7,347 nucleotides of DNA from an uncultured Flavobacteriales bacterium (GTDB lineage Bacteria; Bacteroidota; Bacteroidia; Flavobacteriales; Flavobacteriaceae), in contig CAJVXR010000072.1 of assembly GCA_913009535.1 (NCBI GenBank), positions 1 through 7,347 on the forward strand, read 5' to 3'. The notes below the pieces were generated by a model that worked only from the letters and a program-made list of their open reading frames with translations, was not told the DNA's origin and searched no databases. The position numbers were made by a program, and so were the translations under genes. This document shows positions 1 to 5,765 of the stretch, in pieces (the first letter of the stretch is position 1; each line of letters opens with the position of its first letter).

Positions 1-327
1 ACCATTTTGTTTTAACATTTCTAAAGATTCCTTGACTAAAGATTCATATGCTTCATTGGTTACAATTCCACCAGGCAGAGCCTTGCCGACTAATATAGGG
101 AGCCATTCAGCACTATTGCGAGTTATGGAATCTTTATGTAAAAAAGGGTACTTATCAAAAATTTCTACTCCTTTTTTAGCATGAAACGCTTCTTTACTTG
201 TTGTGGCTGGAGAAAAAGTACTGGATTCAATTCCAAGACCAATTATAGCAATTCTTGGATATTTAATTTGAGTATTTTTTGAACAACCAAAGATTAATAA
301 AACGTGGAGTAATAGTATTTTTTTCAT
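1..327 (-). CDS. M81 family (MlrC-like) metallopeptidase, predicted lipoprotein, C-terminus cut by window edge
   Basis: The N-terminal 109 residues are visible; the gene runs off the left edge in frame. It starts at ATG 327-325 (MKKILLLHVLLIFGC), a short basic stretch and hydrophobic core ending in a lipobox-like Leu-Ile-Phe-Gly-Cys, so Cys15 is probably lipidated and the protein exported. After a short tether comes PRIAIIGLGIESSTFSPA (about residues 24-41) and, further on, AEWLPILVGKALPGGIVTNE (about 73-92), which I recognise as the N-terminal domain of M81/DUF1485 proteins, the family of microcystinase C (MlrC). Family members are metal-dependent hydrolases of small peptides or related amides; the true substrate here is unknown. 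The metal-binding residues are expected in the missing part, so activity cannot be judged. No Shine-Dalgarno sequence and no good TAnnTTTG promoter element was found upstream. Family assignment is by recalled similarity and fairly sure; the lipoprotein call rests on the visible signal. Confidence 0.8.
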   Translation of the reverse strand, partial: MKKILLLHVLLIFGCSKNTQIKYPRIAIIGLGIESSTFSPATTSKEAFHAKKGVEIFDKYPFLHKDSITRNSAEWLPILVGKALPGGIVTNEAYESLVKESLEMLKQNG

Positions 328-341
328 TTTATAAAAATAAC

Positions 342-390
342 AAAACATCTACACTTTTTAGAATTATAGCCGTTTTATTGTTTTTGCAGC
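342..390. repeat. Direct repeat copy A, similar to the post-tRNA terminator region
   Basis: This segment aligns in the same orientation with 2500-2546. The best part is 365-390 against 2521-2546, with 23 of 26 bases identical including a perfect 15-base core CCGTTTTATTGTTTT. Upstream, AAAAC and TACACT are also shared in the same order, with small differences between them. In this copy the inverted repeat survives only partly: 342-351 pairs with 367-376 except for two bases in the middle. Similarity stops abruptly at 390, exactly where the other copy enters the tRNA gene. It may be a duplicated remnant; chance similarity of two AT-rich hairpins is the alternative. Confidence 0.45.
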
Positions 391-576
391 TAACTCATTT
401 AAAAACAACTGAATTACAATAAATTGAAATCCATTTAAGATCCATCAAAAAAAGACCTATAAACCACAGCATAATTATACTACTACTAATACAAGAGAAA
501 CTAGGATGAAAATCAAATAATAAAGTATATACTCACTCTGATTGTTTGGAACAAAAACTTAAGATAACCAAAAAAA

Positions 577-675
577 ATGATCTTGGGCAATAAAATTGAC
601 CCTGGACGAGCTAAGATTTTTCTTGATGATAATGGGCCTCAACGTATGGATATCAGCATGACAACTGAAATCTAA
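577..675 (+). CDS. Small open reading frame of 32 codons, unrecognised; possible gene remnant
   Basis: ATG 577-579 to TAA 673-675 encodes MILGNKIDPGRAKIFLDDNG followed by PQRMDISMTTEI. It is the only stretch in this intergenic region whose base composition and amino-acid content (mixed charged and hydrophobic residues, Asp-Pro-Gly and Asp-Asp-Asn-Gly turns) resemble real protein. An in-frame stop lies at 565-567. It would run opposite to all neighbours and end 38 bases before the exporter stop. There is no recognisable promoter, no ribosome binding site and no family I can name. It could be a small gene, the leftover of a decayed larger gene, or chance. Confidence that it is expressed is low. 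Confidence 0.18.
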   Translation: MILGNKIDPGRAKIFLDDNGPQRMDISMTTEI

Positions 676-713
676 AAATATCTTCAAGTTATAAAGCAAG
701 AACAGCGAGCCTA

Positions 714-2462
714 TTATATTTTAGCCTGGTAAGTAAATAAATCAAAGTATCTTCCTTTTGCCTTAATGAGTTGGTCGTGAGTCCCTTGCTCGGCAATTCT
801 ACCAGCTTCAATAACTAGTATTTTGTGGGCTTTTCTGATCGTACTCAACCTGTGGGCAATAACGAAAGTTGTTCGCCCTTCAGTAAGGGTCGCCAAACTC
901 TTTTGAATGAGCGCCTCACTTTCAGTATCAAGATTAGATGTAGCCTCATCCAGGATTAAAATAGAAGGGTTGGCCAAAATAGCTCTTGCTATAGCAATTC
1001 TCTGTCTTTGTCCACCCGATAATTTTACGCCCCGCTCCCCAATTAACGTGTCTAAACCGTCGTCAAAACGATCTGTAAACTCATTAACATAAGCTGCACT
1101 AACTGCTTCTAAAAGATGTTTATCTGAGGCATTAGGTTTGGCGTACATAATATTTTCCTTAATGGTTCCCTCAAATAGAAATTCGTCTTGCAAGACCACT
1201 CCTAGTTGTTTTCTAAAGCTCTCTAAGGTTACGTCTCTAAGTGGATGGCCATCAATAGTTATTTGCCCATGGTCGGGATTGATAAACGTGGCCACTAAGC
1301 CCGCTATAGTAGATTTTCCAGATCCTGAGCTACCAACAAGAGCAATCGTTTCACCTGCTTTAGCGCTAAAGCTAATATTGTGCAATACGTCCTTCTCTTC
1401 CTCATAGGCAAAAGACACTTGCTTAAAATCTATAGCGCCCTGAATCTCTTTTAGAGCAATTGTTCGCCTAGGATCATCTTCTTCACCAGATTCATTCATG
1501 AGCTCCTCGGTTCGGTCTAGACCAGCCAAAGCCTCAGTGAGCTGGCTACCAATATTGCTCATTTGCACGATTGGCGCTATCATTAGACCTAACAAAAAGG
1601 TGAAACTTAAGAATTCACCGAGAGTCAAACTTTCCATCATGATTTTATATCCGCCTATTCCCATAATTCCTGTGGTAGCAAGACCTAACAAAAATGTCGC
1701 AGATGAGGTTATAAATGCAGTAGCCGTAAGACTTTTCTTTACATTGACAAATAGCTCATGAACACCTCTTTCAAAGACTCGTGCCTCTTGTTGTGCCGCG
1801 TTAAACCCCTTGATCACCCTAATACCGCCCAGGGTTTCCGTAAGTCTTCCGGTGACTTCAGCATTAATTTTTCCTCTGGCCCTAAATATTGGTCTTATGA
1901 CCTTAAATGCCTTCAATGCAATTACAGCAAAAATCGCCAAGGGTATGAGCGTAAACAAAGTCATAGAGACACTAATTTGCAACAAGAGCATAATAGAGAC
2001 AATGGCAGTGATCGTCCCTCCTACCAGTTGCACCAAACCGGTTCCAATTAAGTTTCTAACCCCTTCCACGTCTGTCATAATTCTCGAGACTAAGGCACCA
2101 GACTTGGTATTGTCAAAAAATCTGATGGGTAGCCCTAAAATTTTCTTTTGCACCTTTGTTCTTAACTCTGCAATGAGGTATTGAGCCTGTACGGAAAGGA
2201 TTTTTGTGAGTAAAAATGAGGTGATTGCTTGAACCAGAATAGCTACTATGACAATGGCTATTAAAATGCTCAATCGGTCTAACTCCTTGTTTGGAATAAT
2301 TTCATCCATCAATATTTTTAGAGAAAGAGGTGCTACAAAACTGGCTCCCTTGCTTATTATGATAAGTAATAGACCTATTAAAACCATCTTCCTTTTGGGC
2401 CATATAATGGTAGTAAAGGCTTTTAGCAGAGAAACTTTAGGTTTACTTTGAGCTTTGTTCAA
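714..2462 (-). CDS. ABC exporter half-transporter, MsbA/lipid A exporter-like permease with fused ATPase
   Basis: A 582-residue fused half-transporter expected to work as a homodimer in the inner membrane, exporting a lipid, glycolipid or hydrophobic compound with ATP. The N-terminal half has about six membrane segments (roughly 26-48, 64-86, 142-162, 166-188, 250-275, 280-300). The ATPase half has Walker A GSSGSGKST (377-385), Q-loop Gln425, signature LSGGQ (481-485), Walker B ILILDEA with catalytic Glu506, D-loop SNLD (509-512) and switch His537, all intact. Length and layout fit MsbA-type exporters, but substrate cannot be read from sequence, so I give no symbol. The start is TTG at 2462-2460: an in-frame TAA lies four codons upstream and the next ATG (codon 26) would remove the cytoplasmic lead-in to the first helix. 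GC is visibly higher than in the genes to the right. A strong terminator lies 37 bases upstream, so it probably has its own promoter; only a 7-of-8 match to TAnnTTTG (2493-2500) is visible. Confidence 0.9.
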   Translation of the reverse strand: MNKAQSKPKVSLLKAFTTIIWPKRKMVLIGLLLIIISKGASFVAPLSLKILMDEIIPNKELDRLSILIAIVIVAILVQAITSFLLTKILSVQAQYLIAELRTKVQKKILGLPIRFFDNTKSGALVSRIMTDVEGVRNLIGTGLVQLVGGTITAIVSIMLLLQISVSMTLFTLIPLAIFAVIALKAFKVIRPIFRARGKINAEVTGRLTETLGGIRVIKGFNAAQQEARVFERGVHELFVNVKKSLTATAFITSSATFLLGLATTGIMGIGGYKIMMESLTLGEFLSFTFLLGLMIAPIVQMSNIGSQLTEALAGLDRTEELMNESGEEDDPRRTIALKEIQGAIDFKQVSFAYEEEKDVLHNISFSAKAGETIALVGSSGSGKSTIAGLVATFINPDHGQITIDGHPLRDVTLESFRKQLGVVLQDEFLFEGTIKENIMYAKPNASDKHLLEAVSAAYVNEFTDRFDDGLDTLIGERGVKLSGGQRQRIAIARAILANPSILILDEATSNLDTESEALIQKSLATLTEGRTTFVIAHRLSTIRKAHKILVIEAGRIAEQGTHDQLIKAKGRYFDLFTYQAKI

Positions 2463-2499
2463 GTTATATTTTTATTAAAGTAGATAATGATACAAATAA

Positions 2500-2532
2500 A
2501 AAACGGTTACACTATAAAAGTATAACCGTTTT
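2500..2532 (-). terminator. Rho-independent terminator after tRNA-Met
   Basis: AAAACGGTTA (2500-2509 on the plus strand) is the exact complement of 2523-2532, and three further pairs including one G-T close a 7-base loop, giving a 13-bp stem. On the minus strand the stem is followed directly by a T-rich run (TTTTTTATTTG), as expected for intrinsic termination of the tRNA transcript. T-rich sequence on the other side means it could also act on the plus strand, though no plus-strand gene is seen there. It separates the tRNA from the exporter gene. Confidence 0.85.
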
Positions 2533-2542
2533 ATTGTTTTAG

Positions 2543-2546
<4 letters not shown>
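2500..2546. repeat. Direct repeat copy B, terminator region up to the tRNA 3' end
   Basis: The partner of the copy at 342-390. It covers the tRNA terminator and ends four bases inside the tRNA gene. The two copies bracket the exporter gene and the small frame at 577-675, a block of about 2.1 kb. Only the last few bases of the tRNA are included, which is less than the att cores usually seen in tRNA-targeting elements. Confidence 0.45.
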
Positions 2547-2614
<68 letters not shown>

Positions 2615-2624
2615 ATATAGTTTA

Positions 2625-2655
2625 CAAATATACAACGCTTTTTAAATTATACAAG
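2625..2655 (-). promoter_or_regulatory. Bacteroidota-type sigma-A promoter for tRNA-Met
   Basis: Reading on the minus strand, a perfect -7 element TATATTTG (2632-2625) matches the phylum consensus TAnnTTTG, and CTTG (2655-2652), close to the -33 consensus TTTG, lies 19 bases upstream, the usual spacing. The -7 element ends ten bases before the first tRNA base, implying a very short leader. The -33 part lies within 30 bases of the ABC-F stop codon, so the two genes are packed tightly. Confidence 0.7.
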
Positions 2656-2680
2656 AATAAAAGCTTAAACATCTATAATA

Positions 2681-4591
2681 TTATTTACTCAATTTTTCTA
2701 GATCATTTTGGATTAACTCCCAATCTTTCATTAAGTTATTTAGATTATTTTTTTTTGAATGATAAATATCGAAAAAATTCTTTTCATTAGCATACTTATC
2801 ATAATCTGCCTCTAATTTACTATCTAAATCTTTAATTTCTCTCTCAAAAACACCAATACTTGATTCAACTTTAGATAATTTATTATTTAATGACTTTAAC
2901 TTCTTTTGATTATTATAAGACAATTTGTTATCTACGGGCTTTTCAACTTTAATTTTAGTTTTTAACTCGACCTCCCTCATGTTTTCAAGCTTTTTTTCCT
3001 CTAAATAATAATCAATATCTCCTAGGTATTCATTTAGCTTTTTATCTTTAAACTCATAAACTTTATTAACTAAACCTTGCAGAAAATCTCTATCGTGTGA
3101 AACTAATAATAGAGTACCTTCAAATTTGCTTAAAGCTACTTTTAAAACGTTCTTGGATTTTATATCAAGGTGATTAGTAGGCTCATCCATTATAAGCACA
3201 TTAAGTGGTTGTAAGAGTAGTTTAGCTAGTGCTAATCTATTTCTTTCCCCACCAGATAAAACTCGAACAAACTTATCTGCGTCATCTCCTTTGAATAAAA
3301 ATGAGCCTAGAATATCTCTAACTTTACTTCTATTTTTCTCATTAGCAGAATCAATCATTGTCTCCAATACAGTTTTTGAACCATCAAGATACTCAGCTTG
3401 GTTTTGAGCAAAATATCCAATCTGTACATTATGACCTAACTTAACAACTCCTTCAGATTTAATATCTCCAACAATAATTTTTGCAAGAGTAGATTTTCCT
3501 TGACCATTTTGACCTACGAAAGCAATTTTACTACCTCTATCAACAGATAAGCTTATGTTTTTCAAAACACTTAACTCATCATAATTTTTTGATACATTTA
3601 AAGCTTCAATTACAACCTTTCCAGGTGTGACAGAAACAGGGAAATTTAATTTCATTACACTATTATCGTCCTTATCTACCTCAATACGATCTACTTTTTC
3701 TAGCTTTTTGATTAAGGATTGAGCCATAGTAGCTTTAGAAGCTTTGGCTCTAAATTTTTCAATTAATTTTTCTGTTTGTGCTATTTGCTTAGCTTGATTT
3801 TTCTGAGAAGCTAATTGCTGCGTTCTAATTTCATTTCTAAGGACCAAATACTGAGTGTATGGTTTAGGGTAATCATATATTTTACCTAATGAGATTTCAA
3901 TAGTTCTATTGGTAACATTATCTAAAAACATCTTATCGTGAGAAACGATAACTATAGCTCCAGCATAGCTCTTTAAAAAGTTCTCTAACCAAATGATAGC
4001 TTCAATATCCAAATGATTAGTAGGCTCATCTAAAAGAAGAATATCATTATTTTGCAAAAGTAACTTAGCAAGTTCAATTCTCATTCTCCATCCCCCAGAA
4101 AAAGTATCTGTTAGCTTAGTAAAATCAGAACGTAAAAAACCCAGACCTTGAAGAATTTTTTCTGTAGTTCCTTGATAACTATATCCTCCTATAATCTCGT
4201 ACTTGTGTTGTAAGTCATTTAGATCTACGATCAACTGGCTATATTGGGTAGATTCATAATCAGTTCTCTCTGCTAGTTGTGTATTAATATAGGAAAGTTG
4301 TTTTTCAATAGATATTATTTCAGAGAAGGCTAAATAGGATTCTTCTAATACAGTTCTGCCAAATTCGAAGTCAATATCTTGTTTTAAAAATCCAATATTA
4401 ACTTCTTTTTCTTTGGCAATTTGACCAGACTGAGTATCGATTTCCCCAGAAATAACTTTTAATAATGTAGATTTTCCCGCCCCATTTTTTCCGATTAGTC
4501 CTACTCTGTCTCCATTACCGAGTCTAAAAGTAATATCGCTAAAAAGAGGTTCACCTTGAAAAAAAATCGAAGCTTTATGAATATTTAACAT
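2681..4591 (-). CDS. ABC-F family ATP-binding protein (ribosome-associated, Uup/YheS-like)
   Basis: A 636-residue protein with two ATPase domains in tandem and no membrane segments, the layout of ABC-F proteins that bind the ribosomal E site and act on translation or antibiotic protection. First domain: Walker A GKNGAGKST (34-42), signature FSGGW (164-168), Walker B LLLDEP with Glu189, His218. Second domain: Walker A GQNGQGKST (360-368), signature LSGGE (445-449), Walker B VLIMDEP with Glu470, His499. All catalytic residues are present. The linker (about 245-315) is basic and helical, as expected of the region that contacts P-site tRNA. The C-terminal 90 residues are a Lys/Asn-rich predicted coiled coil like the C-terminal domain of Uup. 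Paralogue identity is unresolved, and resistance function should not be assumed. The ATG at 4591-4589 aligns with the usual N-terminus. It is separated from gldN by a terminator and has its own -7 element. No terminator is visible after its stop. Confidence 0.93.
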   Translation of the reverse strand: MLNIHKASIFFQGEPLFSDITFRLGNGDRVGLIGKNGAGKSTLLKVISGEIDTQSGQIAKEKEVNIGFLKQDIDFEFGRTVLEESYLAFSEIISIEKQLSYINTQLAERTDYESTQYSQLIVDLNDLQHKYEIIGGYSYQGTTEKILQGLGFLRSDFTKLTDTFSGGWRMRIELAKLLLQNNDILLLDEPTNHLDIEAIIWLENFLKSYAGAIVIVSHDKMFLDNVTNRTIEISLGKIYDYPKPYTQYLVLRNEIRTQQLASQKNQAKQIAQTEKLIEKFRAKASKATMAQSLIKKLEKVDRIEVDKDDNSVMKLNFPVSVTPGKVVIEALNVSKNYDELSVLKNISLSVDRGSKIAFVGQNGQGKSTLAKIIVGDIKSEGVVKLGHNVQIGYFAQNQAEYLDGSKTVLETMIDSANEKNRSKVRDILGSFLFKGDDADKFVRVLSGGERNRLALAKLLLQPLNVLIMDEPTNHLDIKSKNVLKVALSKFEGTLLLVSHDRDFLQGLVNKVYEFKDKKLNEYLGDIDYYLEEKKLENMREVELKTKIKVEKPVDNKLSYNNQKKLKSLNNKLSKVESSIGVFEREIKDLDSKLEADYDKYANEKNFFDIYHSKKNNLNNLMKDWELIQNDLEKLSK

Positions 4592-4613
4592 AGGTCATTA
4601 CAAAATTAAGATG

Positions 4614-4621
4614 CAAAAATA
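4614..4621 (-). promoter_or_regulatory. Putative -7 promoter element for the ABC-F gene
   Basis: TATTTTTG on the minus strand (4621-4614) is an exact match to TAnnTTTG and lies 22 bases upstream of the ATG. No TTTG-like -33 element stands at the expected distance, so the promoter is partial. Its position just after the gldN terminator supports independent transcription of the ABC-F gene. Confidence 0.5.
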
Positions 4622-4655
4622 GTGTAAATAGTTAGTCCTATTGATATATAGGTAT

Positions 4656-4691
4656 AAAAAAAACGCTTATACTACTATAAGCGTTTTTTTT
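4656..4691 (-). terminator. Rho-independent terminator closing the gldM-gldN unit
   Basis: A perfect 16-bp inverted repeat: eight A plus CGCTTATA (4656-4671) pairs with TATAAGCG plus eight T (4676-4691) around a 4-base loop CTAC. On the minus strand it begins 17 bases after the gldN stop codon and ends in a run of eight T. Being symmetric, it can terminate in both directions. Confidence 0.9.
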
Positions 4692-4708
4692 AAAAAATTA
4701 TATAATTT

Positions 4709-5761
4709 TTACCAACTCCACATATCATGTTCGAAGTTTCTGATTTTTTCCTTAATTCTTTCTGATTCTAATAATTGCATGAAAGAGTTTTTAGAAATAT
4801 ATTCCTTAATCTCTCTATCCTCTTGCATATTTTCTTCTAAATATATAACGGCATTAAATCTGCGAGAATTAATTAATTCATCAAAAGATTTTCTTACGGC
4901 ACTATTTGAGTTACTAAAAACGTAAGCGTTTTTTAATACATTTCTTACATCCGGATAGTAGACCCAAAACATTGGAACCTTCTCAATATCCTCTTCATAG
5001 AATGCGTTGTTATCTAATTCCATATTAGCGACTTGCTTTGTAACTGGGGCAATGGCTAAAGGTCTGTATCGTAAATCACTTTGTATCTTATCAAAATACC
5101 AAACTCCTTTAATTAAATATTGAGTTACCATATCATAAGAAAAATTATTAATCTCATAATCTCTTCCCTTAGTTAAATAAGGTAGAACAGCAGCTTTTCT
5201 AAATTTTAAATATGAGTTGTATAATGGTGCATTCGTTTCCTTTAAAGAATCTTCATCTACATAAGTAAACTCGCCAAAGTCGACATCATTAAAAAGAGCA
5301 AAGTCTCTGTATCCACCAAAATCATTCATCTTATTGATACCCCTTCTTTTGATAACTGTATCGGTTAATTTCTTAAAAACACTTGAAGAATCTACTTCAA
5401 AATTAAATTTACCATCATCAAATATTCTAGATATCTTTCCTTCTTTTATTCCTTTGATCAAGTACCATATAAGTGGTCTTCTTTCTTTACCAACCAATGT
5501 AGTATCCGTTGGATATAAATATGGGAAATTAACTCTCTCACTTAAATCAACGATTTCCCAGACTGTTCTAGAAAAAAGTACATCTTTATCATCTATATAA
5601 CCATACTCTAAAACAGATTCATCATCTAAATCTAATTGGCTTAATGTTTTAACTCCAATATCTTCTGGGTTTTTAGCATTCAACAGATTACTCTGACTAA
5701 ACGTAAAGTTTAAACCAATAAATAATGAAAAAACGAATATGACTTTTTTATGTAGTGACAT
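4709..5761 (-). CDS. gldN: Gliding motility / type IX secretion protein GldN
   Basis: A 350-residue protein of the GldN/PorN family. These are periplasmic proteins that join GldK/PorK in large rings under the outer membrane, linking the GldL-GldM motor to the type IX translocon. The start MSLHKKVIFVFSLFIGLNFTFS is a typical signal peptide, with likely cleavage just before Gln23. The mature part carries recognisable family sequence: NPEDIGVKTLSQLDLDDE (about 31-48), FSRTVWEIVDLSERVNFPYL (about 63-82), then RRPLIWYLIKGIKEGKI and, near the middle, VWYFDKIQSDLRYRPLAIAP. The length is normal for the family. The ATG is four bases after the gldM stop, so the two are surely co-transcribed and possibly translationally coupled; there is no Shine-Dalgarno sequence, as usual in this phylum. 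The terminator at 4656-4691 makes this the last gene of the operon. Confidence 0.95.
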   Translation of the reverse strand: MSLHKKVIFVFSLFIGLNFTFSQSNLLNAKNPEDIGVKTLSQLDLDDESVLEYGYIDDKDVLFSRTVWEIVDLSERVNFPYLYPTDTTLVGKERRPLIWYLIKGIKEGKISRIFDDGKFNFEVDSSSVFKKLTDTVIKRRGINKMNDFGGYRDFALFNDVDFGEFTYVDEDSLKETNAPLYNSYLKFRKAAVLPYLTKGRDYEINNFSYDMVTQYLIKGVWYFDKIQSDLRYRPLAIAPVTKQVANMELDNNAFYEEDIEKVPMFWVYYPDVRNVLKNAYVFSNSNSAVRKSFDELINSRRFNAVIYLEENMQEDREIKEYISKNSFMQLLESERIKEKIRNFEHDMWSW

Positions 5762-5765
5762 ATAA

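Larger units (their letters stand above)
328..713. other. Gene-poor intergenic stretch of 386 bases
   Basis: This interval separates the start of the M81 gene from the stop of the ABC exporter, both on the minus strand, so it should hold the M81 promoter and the exporter's 3' end. I see no TAnnTTTG element reading toward the M81 gene and no clear hairpin with a T-tract after the exporter stop. It contains an imperfect copy (342-390) of the sequence following the tRNA gene and one small plus-strand reading frame (577-675), both listed separately. The part from about 391 to 565 is AT-rich with stops in the frames I read, and I see nothing else in it. Confidence 0.6.

Noticed and set aside
395..472. 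Minus-strand 25-codon hydrophobic frame between the exporter and the M81 gene
   Set aside because: Too short, AT-rich and without promoter or start context; its hydrophobic look is what AT-rich random sequence gives.
1810..2184. Plus-strand open frame of 124 codons, and similar ones at 907-1092, 1138-1407, 1498-1761, 1758-2051 and 2248-2451
   Set aside because: All lie antisense within the intact exporter gene, have no family resemblance, and are explained by its higher GC and codon pattern.
4078..4102. Phe instead of Leu in the first ABC-F signature (FSGGW) as a loss-of-function change
   Set aside because: Ser-Gly-Gly and all catalytic residues are intact, and to my recollection this variant is common in Bacteroidota homologues.
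2681..4591. ABC-F protein as an antibiotic resistance determinant
   Set aside because: The linker and coiled-coil tail look like a housekeeping Uup/YheS-like member, and nothing in the context suggests resistance.
4641..4925. Plus-strand open frame of 94 codons overlapping the gldN 3' end, and another at 5334-5600
   Set aside because: Both are antisense to gldN. The first starts in the terminator hairpin, which would sit inside its own coding sequence. Neither shows protein-like content.
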